Shown here: positions 44,409 through 52,821 of the stretch, one piece after another
Layout of the letters: each line of letters begins with the position of its first letter
How positions within the stretch are numbered: the stretch's first letter is position 1
DNA from: Micavibrio sp. UBA5572
Lineage (GTDB): Bacteria > Pseudomonadota > Alphaproteobacteria > Micavibrionales > Micavibrionaceae
NCBI GenBank assembly: GCA_002425415.1
Contig: DIMG01000027.1
Coordinates: forward strand, 5,827-69,826
DNA: 64,000 nucleotides
Reading direction: 5' to 3'
Translations under genes and position numbers: made by a program
Notes under the pieces: generated by a model
The model's database searches: none
Seen by the model: only the letters and a program-made list of their open reading frames with translations
What the model was told of the DNA's origin: nothing

Positions 44409-44456
44409 CCATGTTAATTTTTTCTTCCTCATTTGTTCCAGAAAAAATTAACATGG
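44409..44456 (-). promoter_or_regulatory. Perfect 17-bp inverted repeat before the XRE/ImmA operon
   Basis: Arms 44409-44425 and 44440-44456 are exact reverse complements (CCATGTTAATTTTTTCT and its mate), with a 14-base spacer. The repeat lies between the promoter at 44467-44496 and the start at 44396, and its downstream arm abuts the ribosome site. It is a likely operator for the XRE protein, or an RNA hairpin hiding the ribosome site. Confidence 0.7.
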
Positions 44457-44466
44457 TCAAGTTTTT

Positions 44467-44496
44467 ATTATAGCGTTTCCTTCTCACTCGTCTCAA
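44467..44496 (-). promoter_or_regulatory. Sigma70-like promoter for the 43767/42689 operon
   Basis: On the reverse strand, TTGAGA (44491-44496) and a perfect TATAAT (44467-44472) are 18 bases apart. The predicted transcript starts near 44460, just before the 17-bp inverted repeat. The -35 box overlaps the end of the recombinase gene. Confidence 0.6.
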
Positions 44497-46226
44497 AACC
44501 CAAAATGCACCCGCTGGGTGTTCCAGCAATTGGGGAATGGGCGCATAAGCTCGGCGAGGGTCATGGCTTGGGGCTGGCGGCCATTCAGGATGGCCTCGAT
44601 GATGTCTGGAGCCAGTTGGGTCATGCGGATGGTTTTGGCAACATAGCCGTGATCCAGCATCTCACGCTGGGCCAGATGCTTGATCGTTATGTCCGGCTCT
44701 CTATCCAGCATATCTGAAAACTGATGGCCACGCACAATGGCCTGCATCATGTTGGTTTGATATTTTGGCTTCCGGTAAGAGCTAAGATCTCTGCCGTCCG
44801 GCGCGGTGATATATTTTCGTCCGCTGCGCTTTCTCAATTTGATCGGGATTTCTATGGTGATGGGACTGTCTTTTGTAGGCCGGGATTTTTCAATTTTAAC
44901 ATCCGGCATGATCTCATGGAGCAATCCAATCATTCCTACCGGGCGTAGCTCTATGCTGACTTTAGTTGTGGTCACGACAACGCGCTGGATCAGAAGTTTT
45001 ACCAATCGCTCTTGCTCCACCGGAAACAGCTCATCCCAAAGCTGCTCAAAATTCTCCAGCGCACGAATAATTTTTTCTTCCATTTGCGGATCGCTGATAT
45101 CCCCCCATTGCGGGTTAGCGAGCACCTTCTTTGTCCATTCCGGGCGCGAAAGTAGCCTTCGCATCTGATCAACAATGACGTTTTCCAGCAAAGTTGCCGA
45201 CACGGTTCTTAAATCGCTGTCGGCATAGCTTTTTTTAACGGCCTGCGTACTGACATAGTATCTGTAGCGCTTGGTCTTCTTCTTTACGGCGGCGCAGGTC
45301 AAAGCATAACCGTCCTCATCAAAGACAATCCCGCGCAAAATATAGTGCGCCGCCTTGCATCGTAACGGGGATTCATTTGGTTTTCTGTTATTGCTGATGG
45401 CGCGGGCTTTATCAAAGGTCTCTTTGGAAACAATGCCCTCATGCTCACCTTCATAAACGGTGCCTTTGTGAAGGATCTTCCCGATATAAATCTGGCTGCA
45501 CAAAATCTTGTATATCGTACTTTTATTGATCGAATTACCTTTGTGGTGCTTGCCGCTTCGTGATACCCAGCTTTTGGTCGTATAGCCTTTTTCAGCCAGT
45601 TCTTTGACCAGAATTGTGGTGGATCCCATCTCAATGTACCTGTGGAATATGTACTGCACGATCTCTGCTTCTTGCGGATTGATCTCCAGTTTGCGATTGC
45701 GCACATTATAGCCCAGCGGCGGCACACCGCCCATCCACATGCCCTTACGCTTGGAGGCTGCAAATTTATCGCGGATCCGCTCGGCAGTCATTTCACGCTC
45801 GAACTGGGCGAAAGATTGCAGGATGTTGAGTGTCAGCCGCCCCATGGATGTATCGGTGTTAAAATGCTGAGTAACGGAGACGAAGGAGACCTTTCGTTTA
45901 TCAAACAGCTCCATGAATTTCATAAAATCAGCCATGGAGCGTGAGAGCCGGTCGATCTTGTACACCACCACCACATCAATCAGGCCGTTTTCAATGTCAT
46001 GAATTAGCCTTCTGACCGCAGGCCTTTCCATGGAGCCGCCGGAAAAACCGCCGTCATCATAGCGCTGGGGTATTAAAACCCAGCCCTCATGGGCCTGCGC
46101 GCGGATGTGGTGCTCGGCGGCTTCGCGTTGGGCATCCAGAGAGTTAAAATCCTGATCCAACCCTTCTTCGGTAGATTTTCTGGTGTAGATGGCGCAGCGT
46201 TTTTTAATAACTTCGTGTGATCTCAT
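44493..46226 (-). CDS. Large serine recombinase (integrase)
   Basis: A 577-residue site-specific recombinase. Resolvase domain 8-160 with catalytic Ser18 (YTRKSTEEG), and downstream Arg motifs in DRLSRSMADF. A recombinase domain follows (about 185-290) with GVPPLGY and IYKILCSQIYIGKILHKG, then a zinc-ribbon-like region that appears degenerate, a coiled coil (about 385-420) and a long C-terminal extension. It would integrate and, with a directionality factor, excise element B. It overlaps DUF2924 by four bases. Attachment sites of such enzymes lie next to the gene; none was identified by eye. Confidence 0.92.
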   Translation of the reverse strand: MRSHEVIKKRCAIYTRKSTEEGLDQDFNSLDAQREAAEHHIRAQAHEGWVLIPQRYDDGGFSGGSMERPAVRRLIHDIENGLIDVVVVYKIDRLSRSMADFMKFMELFDKRKVSFVSVTQHFNTDTSMGRLTLNILQSFAQFEREMTAERIRDKFAASKRKGMWMGGVPPLGYNVRNRKLEINPQEAEIVQYIFHRYIEMGSTTILVKELAEKGYTTKSWVSRSGKHHKGNSINKSTIYKILCSQIYIGKILHKGTVYEGEHEGIVSKETFDKARAISNNRKPNESPLRCKAAHYILRGIVFDEDGYALTCAAVKKKTKRYRYYVSTQAVKKSYADSDLRTVSATLLENVIVDQMRRLLSRPEWTKKVLANPQWGDISDPQMEEKIIRALENFEQLWDELFPVEQERLVKLLIQRVVVTTTKVSIELRPVGMIGLLHEIMPDVKIEKSRPTKDSPITIEIPIKLRKRSGRKYITAPDGRDLSSYRKPKYQTNMMQAIVRGHQFSDMLDREPDITIKHLAQREMLDHGYVAKTIRMTQLAPDIIEAILNGRQPQAMTLAELMRPFPNCWNTQRVHFGF

Positions 46227-46648
46227 TTAGGCCTCTTCAATCCAAAAAACAAAGGGCCAGACCAGTTTGTGCCTGTAATGATGCGGGCAATCTTTGAGAG
46301 GTTTGTGTACTTCATGCCCTGATATTCAAAGCCGTCATCCAGCACCATAACGCGATGCTCAAATCCGTGATATTCACGGGTAAGGACGGTGCCGGGTGGC
46401 GGCATGTCGCGGTTTTGTTTCATGATACCTGCAGTGATGTCGTTTTTCATTCGCCTGATTTTTTCTTTGGTTTCCTTGGACAAGCCGCCAAAGGCCAGCT
46501 CCTGAATGCGGTAGGCGATTTTTCGTTCCAGATTGGCTCTGTTGAATTTTGGCGGCTCCCCATCGAAGTATTGCGGCCATATATCCTGTAATTCAGCCAT
46601 GCTCATATTCTGGATTTCACTCAGTTGTTTCAAAGCGGTTTTCGTCAT
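46223..46648 (-). CDS. DUF2924 protein, recombinase partner
   Basis: A 141-residue protein of the DUF2924 family, nearly always next to a serine recombinase in alphaproteobacterial prophages. Motifs: KQLSEIQNMSMAELQDIWPQ at the start, LERKIAYRIQELAFGGLS, PGTVLTREYHG and ARIITGTNWSGPLFFGL at the end. The ATG at 46648 has AAAGGAGAG upstream, and an upstream ATG at 46681 is less likely. It may serve as a recombination directionality factor or accessory DNA binder; this is not demonstrated. Confidence 0.88.
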   Translation of the reverse strand: MTKTALKQLSEIQNMSMAELQDIWPQYFDGEPPKFNRANLERKIAYRIQELAFGGLSKETKEKIRRMKNDITAGIMKQNRDMPPPGTVLTREYHGFEHRVMVLDDGFEYQGMKYTNLSKIARIITGTNWSGPLFFGLKRPK

Positions 46649-46658
46649 GCTCTCTCCT

Positions 46659-46841
46659 TTACTCCGGTTTGTTACATGCATGCTTCGGTTCGCAGTGAAG
46701 TCCAGTAAAACTCTCTCTGTCAGGGCTTATTTCAGCGCGTTTTTGGGTGCGGATGATGGCAGTGGTCAGAATGTCGGCGATTTCTTCAAGCCGTTCTGCC
46801 GTGGTCATTAAATGAGGCTGGGTTTGGTTTTGGTCGATCAT
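46659..46841 (-). CDS. Small conserved phage protein upstream of DUF2924
   Basis: About 60 residues, with helix TTAERLEEIADILTTAIIRT. Small proteins of this pattern commonly precede DUF2924 and recombinase genes in alphaproteobacterial prophages. The ATG at 46841 has AGGA eight bases upstream (46847 is an alternative start). Ten bases separate it from DUF2924. Function unknown. Confidence 0.6.
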   Translation of the reverse strand: MIDQNQTQPHLMTTAERLEEIADILTTAIIRTQKRAEISPDRESFTGLHCEPKHACNKPE

Positions 46842-46918
46842 TGGCATTGTCCTGTGCGGTGTAATGCCAATAATTTTGAAATAGTAGCGCTGGTGAGCGC
46901 GTGGTGCCTGGTTGGTGC

Positions 46919-47680
46919 TTAGGTGGTGATGGGTTGGTGATCGGGGATAGTGGATATAAAGCCTTCATCCAGCCGATAACTGCCGCGCCCGTCAGAAATA
47001 ATCAAATGTCGCCAGAGCGGATTGCGTTTGAAAATATTAGATAGCGTGAAACTCTGCGATCCGGCTTTGGCAAGAAGCTGCTTACCGTTCTGCCATGGGT
47101 TTCCGGTGAGAGCTGCTTCATAAAGCTGGCGGATAACATCGGCCTGAATATCACCGAAGCTGTATTTCTGGCCGTTGAACACCACCTTTTTAAATGTTGG
47201 ATCATAATCTGTGCTCTTGATAATAGGCTGCGTTTTGCCAACGCGGCCTATTATTTTGACATTACAAACGGATGTTTCGCTGATGTGATACTGCTTCTCA
47301 AAATGTTTCCGATCATCATTCAGGATCACCAGGTCATCAATAGAAAAACGCATGCTATCCGCTGTATCGGGAAGCATCAGTCTGGAATTATTTTCCGGGC
47401 ATAAAAAATCGCGCAAGTAAACTTTGCCCGATCTGAATAATGTTCTGCAGTGATGAGCGTGGAGCGGTGTGTAACCTTCCCAATGCCGCAATTCTTTCGT
47501 CAGGATAATGCGCGCGCCATCTGTTTCTTCCCTGATTTCATAAACGCTCATCAGGGGAAGCCAAACATTCGCCCGGATCTGTCCATGCATGAGCCATTGC
47601 CTGATATCCGAGGAGCTGATCTGCCAGGCTGTCTGAAGATCGCTTAGAGAATAAAAAACCCTTTCTGGTAAGCTCGCCAT
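46919..47680 (-). CDS. Hypothetical phage protein with N-terminal HTH-like segment
   Basis: A 253-residue protein, the first gene of the reverse-strand early operon. Residues 5-35 (VFYSLSDLQTAWQISSSDIR, then QWLMHGQIR) resemble a MerR/excisionase-like helix-turn-helix. The C-terminal 80 residues contain PWQNGKQLLAKAGSQS and FKRNPLWRHLIISD, suggesting a second DNA-binding module. The ATG at 47680 has GGAGCTGGAG upstream. It diverges from the UmuD-like gene. It could be a regulator of integration; this is inference only. Confidence 0.6.
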   Translation of the reverse strand: MASLPERVFYSLSDLQTAWQISSSDIRQWLMHGQIRANVWLPLMSVYEIREETDGARIILTKELRHWEGYTPLHAHHCRTLFRSGKVYLRDFLCPENNSRLMLPDTADSMRFSIDDLVILNDDRKHFEKQYHISETSVCNVKIIGRVGKTQPIIKSTDYDPTFKKVVFNGQKYSFGDIQADVIRQLYEAALTGNPWQNGKQLLAKAGSQSFTLSNIFKRNPLWRHLIISDGRGSYRLDEGFISTIPDHQPITT

Positions 47681-47813
47681 AGCTCCAGCTCCTTTCCTTC
47701 CTGCAATGTTTCCTTGGTATCGGTAAGTCGAATCCCGCCAACACAACCAACTTGATTTTTGTACCACAATCAAATAAATTGAGTCAATCTGAATACAACC
47801 TCAAGGAAAATTT
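47681..47813. promoter_or_regulatory. Divergent control region of element B
   Basis: 133 bases between the reverse-strand integration operon and the UmuD-like gene. It contains an inverted repeat TTGATT (47752-47757)/AATCAA (47768-47773). The position is that of a lysogeny switch operator. No clear SOS box was found. Confidence 0.4.
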
Positions 47814-48347
47814 ATGAGCAGTCATGGTGGAAAAAGAGAGGGCGCTGGCCGCAAGTCAGGCTCTGGAAAATACGGTGAGCCAACAAAAGCACTGCGGGTT
47901 CCAGCGAGTCTTGTGAAAGATGTTAAGGATTTTATCCGCGTTAAAAAAGTAAAACGTCAACGCATACCATTGTACATGGCTGGCGTTCCGGCTGGCTCTC
48001 CCTCGTTTTTAGAAGATCATGTCGAGGATTATATTGATCTCAATGAATTCTTCATCAAAGACATGGAACAAACCTTTATGGTGATCGCGGAGGGTGATTC
48101 CATGGTTGGTGCCAATATCCGGTCCGGCGATATTCTGATCGTGGATCGTTCGATTGAGCCGCTGCATGGCCACATTGTCATTGCAGGCATCGATGACAAT
48201 CTCACCGTCAAACGACTACACATTAAAGACAGCGAAGTTTTCTTAAAGCCGGAAAACGATAAATACGAGCCTATTAAGCTGAATGGAAAAAACCGTCTGC
48301 ATATCTGGGGTGTGGTGACGAATATCATCCATCGCTTGGTAGGCTGA
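47814..48347 (+). CDS. UmuD-like S24 autopeptidase with basic N-terminal extension
   Basis: A 177-residue protein. The C-terminal 125 residues are a complete UmuD/LexA-type S24 peptidase: self-cleavage region LYMAGVPAGSPS (Ala-Gly bonds at 56-57 or 60-61), nucleophile Ser96 in GDSMVGANI and Lys133 in TVKRLH, with the canonical 37-residue spacing, ending IWGVVTNIIHRLVG. The N-terminal 45 residues are basic (GGKREGAGRKSGSGK) and replace the usual short UmuD arm. No umuC follows. In this first early position it may act as an SOS-cleavable regulator rather than a polymerase subunit. Confidence 0.85.
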   Translation: MSSHGGKREGAGRKSGSGKYGEPTKALRVPASLVKDVKDFIRVKKVKRQRIPLYMAGVPAGSPSFLEDHVEDYIDLNEFFIKDMEQTFMVIAEGDSMVGANIRSGDILIVDRSIEPLHGHIVIAGIDDNLTVKRLHIKDSEVFLKPENDKYEPIKLNGKNRLHIWGVVTNIIHRLVG

Positions 48348-48384
48348 GATAACCTTTGACAAACCCCTGCCAATTAAGCATAAT

Positions 48385-48431
48385 GGTTTATATATAGTCC
48401 ATTAAGTTGTTTTATGGGCTTTTTATAAACC
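48385..48431. promoter_or_regulatory. Inverted repeat before the HipB-like gene
   Basis: GGTTTATA (48385-48392) and TATAAACC (48424-48431) are exact reverse complements flanking a 31-base A/T-rich segment that also holds TATATA. The repeat ends 13 bases before the HipB-like start and fits an autoregulatory HipB operator-promoter. Confidence 0.5.
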
Positions 48432-48444
48432 TTTTGAGGGCGCT

Positions 48445-48783
48445 TTGGCTAAAAAAGAGACAAGAGCATATTCACGTTATACCGATGAGGCGATACAGCT
48501 TTTGGCTGGCCGCATTAAAGCAACGCGTCTGGAGCGTAATATTACAACGCAGGAGCTTTCAGAACGCGCGAGCATCTCTCGCGGCCTATTGCGCCGTATT
48601 GAGAATGGGGATCCCGCCTGTAGCATCGGCGTGGTATTTGAAGTCGCAACGTTATTGGGACTACAGCTTTTCCAATCAGATTATGATGATCTTGTGCTCA
48701 AGAATAAAATGATTGGCGACAAAATGACGCTTCTACCCAGCCGTATCAGAAAAGCGAAAGTAAAGATAGACGATGACTTCTAA
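48445..48783 (+). CDS. hipB: XRE antitoxin, HipB-like
   Basis: A 112-residue protein with an XRE helix-turn-helix (QLLAGRIKATRLERNITTQE, LSERASISRGLLRRIENGDP) and a basic C-terminal tail. Its end overlaps the HipA gene by 11 bases. HipB proteins neutralise HipA and repress the operon. The start is a TTG with GAGGG upstream; no in-frame ATG lies near. Confidence 0.82.
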   Translation: MAKKETRAYSRYTDEAIQLLAGRIKATRLERNITTQELSERASISRGLLRRIENGDPACSIGVVFEVATLLGLQLFQSDYDDLVLKNKMIGDKMTLLPSRIRKAKVKIDDDF

Positions 48784-50035
48784 GCCCGCCACCAATGAAA
48801 TTTATGTATGGATCTGGTTGCCGGGGGAAACTGAGCCAATTGTTGCTGGAAAAATAACCAAGGCGGATAAGCGTGTTCTTTTCGCGTATGGTCAGAGCTA
48901 TCTGGAGCGTTCGAATGCTATTTCTATTTATGATAAAGAGTTGCCTCTGAAGAGTGGCGTGCAGGAAAAAACATTCGGAACGGAAGCTATGCCAGGCTGT
49001 ATTCGTGACGCGGCACCGGATGCCTGGGGGCGACGGGTTATTTTGAATAAGCTTCTTGGCGCAAAAGGTAAAACCGCTGATCCTGGCGATTTGGATGAGT
49101 TTACTTATTTGATGGAGTCCGGCTCTGACAGGATTGGAGGGCTTGATTTTCAAAGCTCTCCTAAAATTTACGAGCCAAGAGTTTCTGGCGGAGCAAGCCT
49201 TGAAGAATTATTGCACTCAGCCGAGTTGGTTGAAAGAGGTATTCCGCTAACACCGGAATTGGCACAAGCTATCAATCATGGCACATCGATTGGTGGCGCA
49301 CGCCCAAAGGCATTGATCAACGATGAACAATTAAAATACATCGCTAAATTTTCATCCAGCACCGATCAATACAACGTCATTAAGGCCGAGTTTATGGCGA
49401 TGCGACTTGCAGGTTTGTGTGGTTTGAACGTAGCTCTTGTAAAACTCGCGCACGCATCCGGAAAGGATGTTTTGCTGATTGAGCGATTTGACCGGGCCTA
49501 TAGCGAAAAAGGCTGGACGCGTAAATTGATGCTGTCTGGATTAACATTGCTGGGGCTGGATGAAATGACACCGCATTATGCCAGCTATGAAGATTTGGCA
49601 GAGATCATCCGTCACCGTTTTACAAATCCGAAAGCAACATTGGAGGAGCTGTTCTCACGGATTGTGTTTAATATTTTATGTGGTAATACCGATGATCATG
49701 CCAGAAATCATGCGGCCTTCTGGGATGGAAAAGCACTAACACTAACGCCAGCTTACGATATTTGCCCACAAATGCGTCAGGGCGGTGAGGCCAGTCAGGC
49801 CATGATGATTGCTGGAAATGACAGATCAAGCCGTTTGATCACCTGTCTGGCGGCGGCAAAAGGCTTCATGCTGAGAGAAGATCAGGCACGAAATATCATT
49901 GAGCATCAGATCGCTTCCATTCATGAAAATTGGGATGCCGTCTGCAAGGAAGCGGATTTATCCCCGATTGACCAAGCCTTGTTCAAAGAGCGTATGTTTA
50001 TGAATTCTTACGCATTTGAAGGCTACAGAGACTAA
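48773..50035 (+). CDS. hipA: HipA-like serine/threonine kinase toxin
   Basis: A 420-residue toxin kinase. It has an N-terminal HipA subdomain with the FxYxxxYL-like segment (FAYGQSYLERSNAIS), a Gly-rich loop GTSIGGARPKALI (170-182), catalytic loop GNTDDHARNH (304-313) and metal-binding YDI (328-330). HipA kinases phosphorylate aminoacyl-tRNA synthetases and cause growth arrest; the target here is unknown. It is coupled to the HipB-like gene by overlap. In a mobile element it may secure maintenance or abort infection by rivals. Confidence 0.9.
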   Translation: MTSKPATNEIYVWIWLPGETEPIVAGKITKADKRVLFAYGQSYLERSNAISIYDKELPLKSGVQEKTFGTEAMPGCIRDAAPDAWGRRVILNKLLGAKGKTADPGDLDEFTYLMESGSDRIGGLDFQSSPKIYEPRVSGGASLEELLHSAELVERGIPLTPELAQAINHGTSIGGARPKALINDEQLKYIAKFSSSTDQYNVIKAEFMAMRLAGLCGLNVALVKLAHASGKDVLLIERFDRAYSEKGWTRKLMLSGLTLLGLDEMTPHYASYEDLAEIIRHRFTNPKATLEELFSRIVFNILCGNTDDHARNHAAFWDGKALTLTPAYDICPQMRQGGEASQAMMIAGNDRSSRLITCLAAAKGFMLREDQARNIIEHQIASIHENWDAVCKEADLSPIDQALFKERMFMNSYAFEGYRD

Positions 50036-50043
50036 TCAAACAT

Positions 50044-50078
50044 CTTGTAAATTTGGAATCTAATTCCGTATTTACAAG
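50044..50078. repeat. Nested perfect dyad after hipA
   Basis: CTTGTAAAT (50044-50052) pairs with ATTTACAAG (50070-50078), and inside them GGAAT (50055-50059) pairs with ATTCC (50063-50067) around a three-base loop. It starts eight bases after the hipA stop, without a T-run. It could be a transcription-ending hairpin, an mRNA stabiliser or a protein-binding site. Confidence 0.55.
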
Positions 50079-50192
50079 GTAAAAACCCTTCATCACACCC
50101 CGTCATAAGCTGAGCACCAACCCGTCACCAGGCGCTCACCACCCTGAATAGTTCAGGCTGATCTCCATAATGTCCGCAAGGAGATCAGCGAA

Positions 50193-50381
50193 ATGAGCAG
50201 CGACAAACGCCCCCTCGAATTAGACGACATATGTAAGACGCCTGTTGGTGATCTGTTTTTACTTTCTGAGAAAGAGCTTGATTCCCTCATCTCTGATGCA
50301 GAGGAAGCTATCCGAAAATGCTGTTTGATTAAAAAATGGCTGAACGGTGCTAAACGCCAAAAAGCGAGGCGTGTCAGGTGA
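50193..50381 (+). CDS. Small early protein, coupled to the primase-helicase
   Basis: A 62-residue charged protein (LSEKELDSLISDAEEAIRKC, basic end AKRQKARRVR) with ribosome site AAGGAGA. Its last four bases overlap the start of the primase-helicase gene, typical of phage early operons. No domain recognised. Confidence 0.55.
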   Translation: MSSDKRPLELDDICKTPVGDLFLLSEKELDSLISDAEEAIRKCCLIKKWLNGAKRQKARRVR

Positions 50382-52516
50382 ATAAAAACACGCCGCCAAA
50401 TATAATCCCTTTAAAACCGCCGGATGCACAGGCGCTTAAATCCCAGCTTGTGCAGAATTTACCTGCAATATTGCATGCCCTTCTCCCGAACGGCCTTGTC
50501 CGCGCTGGTAAATTTATAGTGGGCGATGTTCGCGGCAACAAAGGGGAAAGCCTTATTATTGAGCTGCATGGATCAAAGGCCGGGCTATGGCATGATTTTG
50601 CTACAGGTGATGGCGGCGACATTTTAGACTTATGGGCGGCAGTCAAAGGCTTTGATCGTAAAAGCCAGTTTACGCAGCTCATTACTGACATTCAAAACTG
50701 GCTTGGCGCTGGGGTTCCTGTAGCGCAGCCGCCATCATGTAAACACAGACCCCATAAACATACACAAAATCTCGGCGCGCCAACCGCAAAATGGGATTAT
50801 ACCGATGCACAAGGGAAGTTGATTGCCAGTGTGTATCGATATGATCCTAAAGGCGGGCGTAAGCAATTTCGCCCGTGGGATGCACGTAGCGGTGTGATGA
50901 AAGCTCCGGACGTCAGGCCTCTTTATAACCAGATGGGCATGGCTGGCGCAGATACGGTGGTGCTTGTCGAGGGCGAAAAATGCGCTGATGCTTTAATAAC
51001 GCAGGGCATTTGTGCCACTACCGCCATGAACGGCGCAAAGGCACCGATTGAAAAGACGGACTGGTCACCCTTGGCGGATAAAACGGTCATTATTTGGCCC
51101 GATCACGATGAGCCAGGATTAAGCTATGCCCGAAGAGCTGCAAGTGCTGCCGCACGCGCCGGGGCGTGTCATGTTGAAATTTTAACGGTCCAGGCTGATA
51201 AGCCCCCTAAATGGGATGCAGCAGATGCTGTGGCTGAAGGGCTTTGTGTAAGTGATATTATCAAAAACTGGGATCGGGTGGTGGCAAAAAATAAGCCCCG
51301 TCGTCTCGGCTTGATACCTCTTTATAGTGTGGCTGATCTTCGCAGCGATGTCAGTCCCATGCCGGAAGATTTAATTGCCCCACGTCTGCTTACGCCTAGT
51401 GGAATTCTGGTTTTCGGCGGTGCACCCAAGGTCGGCAAGAGTGATTTTCTGATTTCGCTTTTAGCACACATGGCCGCTGGGGAGTATTTTCTGGGTCTGA
51501 CGACGAAGCGGCCATTACGGGTGTTTTATCTTCAGGCCGAGGTGCAATACCATTATTTGCGCGAGCGTATTCAAAAGCTGTCTATGCCAGAACCTGTTTT
51601 GGATCGCTTGCAGCAAAATTTTGTAATGACACCGCAGACGCGTTTAATTCTAAACGAGGACGGTATCCGCCAAATTGTTCTGTCCGTAAAAGAGCATTTT
51701 GGAGATATCCCACCGGATATTATCGCCATTGACCCTATTCGTAATGTTTTTGATGGCGGTGGTATCGGCGGAGAAAATGACAATGACGCAATGATGTTTT
51801 TTCTCTCGCAGAGAGTAGAAAAGCTGCGAGAACAAATTAATCCGAACGCCGGACTTATTCTTGCACACCACACCAAAAAAGTTTCCAAAAAACATGTTGA
51901 GGAAGATCCATTTCAAGCACTAAGCGGCGCTGGTTCTCTTCGTTCCTATTACACCTCCGGCATAATATTACATCGCCCGGATGAAACCCGCCCTGAGCGC
52001 TCGATGGTTTTTGAGCTGCGAAACGGTCCTGAAATTGCACAAAAGACAATTATCAGAAGCAACACTGGTTGGGCAGAGGTTAATAACCACGAACGCCTTG
52101 CCCTAGCCCAGCTCAGCAAGAGACCTGATGCGGAAACTTTGCGTAAAAAAGACGCAATACTGCAACTTATTTATACAGAAAGTCTGCAAGGTCGCGTCTA
52201 CACCGCGCGGCAATTCTCCGACTGTTTTCAAAATAAATATGGCTTTGGCAGCTCTCGTTCCTTGCGTAATCGGATCAATGTTTTGAGCACCAAGGGGCAT
52301 GTGAAATTTTTCAAAAATGTTGAAGGTTATGGTCTGCCAGCACCGCAACGCAGCCGACAGGGCTATTTGTGTGTTGAAAATATGGCGCTGGGCAATGGCA
52401 CGCGTATTTATCCCTCCCATTTCAAGCATCCAAAGACTGATGAAATCCTTCCCGTTGATGATCCGCAAAAATGGATTACCACGCATAACCACATTGCCCA
52501 TGGGGAGGATTCATAA
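50378..52516 (+). CDS. Phage replication protein: Toprim primase with RecA-like helicase domain
   Basis: A 712-residue replication enzyme. The N-terminal 150 residues hold a zinc-less primase-like module (GLWHDFATGDGGDILDLWAA). A Toprim domain follows, with VLVEGEKCADAL (about 194-205) and IIWPDHDEPG (about 233-242). Next is a RepA/DnaB-type ATPase: Walker A GAPKVGKS (about 347-354), Walker B IIAIDPI (about 447-453), and ILAHHTKK. A C-terminal winged-helix-like part ends it. Start GTG, overlapping the previous gene. It is followed at once by a cluster of nine short repeats (52542-52713), a likely origin. Confidence 0.85.
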   Translation: MNKNTPPNIIPLKPPDAQALKSQLVQNLPAILHALLPNGLVRAGKFIVGDVRGNKGESLIIELHGSKAGLWHDFATGDGGDILDLWAAVKGFDRKSQFTQLITDIQNWLGAGVPVAQPPSCKHRPHKHTQNLGAPTAKWDYTDAQGKLIASVYRYDPKGGRKQFRPWDARSGVMKAPDVRPLYNQMGMAGADTVVLVEGEKCADALITQGICATTAMNGAKAPIEKTDWSPLADKTVIIWPDHDEPGLSYARRAASAAARAGACHVEILTVQADKPPKWDAADAVAEGLCVSDIIKNWDRVVAKNKPRRLGLIPLYSVADLRSDVSPMPEDLIAPRLLTPSGILVFGGAPKVGKSDFLISLLAHMAAGEYFLGLTTKRPLRVFYLQAEVQYHYLRERIQKLSMPEPVLDRLQQNFVMTPQTRLILNEDGIRQIVLSVKEHFGDIPPDIIAIDPIRNVFDGGGIGGENDNDAMMFFLSQRVEKLREQINPNAGLILAHHTKKVSKKHVEEDPFQALSGAGSLRSYYTSGIILHRPDETRPERSMVFELRNGPEIAQKTIIRSNTGWAEVNNHERLALAQLSKRPDAETLRKKDAILQLIYTESLQGRVYTARQFSDCFQNKYGFGSSRSLRNRINVLSTKGHVKFFKNVEGYGLPAPQRSRQGYLCVENMALGNGTRIYPSHFKHPKTDEILPVDDPQKWITTHNHIAHGEDS

Positions 52517-52541
52517 TGCTGCCCTCTGCAATCTGTTTTAT

Positions 52542-52713
52542 TGCCTACTGCCCACTGTTTACCCTCAGTTTGCCCACTGAATGGGATCAAAAACGGCATA
52601 ACGCAAGGCACTACAGCGATAAGTCCAGTGGGCATTTTCCCACTGCTTATGCCCACTCGCCCACTGTTAAAACACAAAGCCAACAGGCGGTTACAGCCAG
52701 TGGGCAGTGGGCA
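52542..52713. repeat. Nine TGCCCACTG iterons: candidate replication origin
   Basis: Exact copies at 52549-52557, 52571-52579, 52626-52634 (reverse), 52698-52706 (reverse) and 52705-52713 (reverse). One-mismatch copies at 52542-52550, 52637-52645, 52650-52658 and 52658-52666. This lies in the gene-less 52517-52821, right after the primase-helicase gene. The nine-base unit recurs in both orientations, as in iteron origins. A reading frame through it is open by chance and is not credited. Confidence 0.65.
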
Positions 52714-52821
52714 AGTTCCCCCTTACTCCTACGGAGTAATGCTGCGCTTCACCCCTCAAGGGTGAAAGCGCCAGCATCCCCAGTTTTCCCCAAAACATCT
52801 CGAAAAAGAAAGGATATGACA

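Noticed and set aside
52516..52821. N-terminal extension of the small gene at 52822
   Set aside because: The upstream frame runs through the iteron cluster and reads as repetitive Pro/Ser-rich sequence. A proper ribosome site lies just before 52822.
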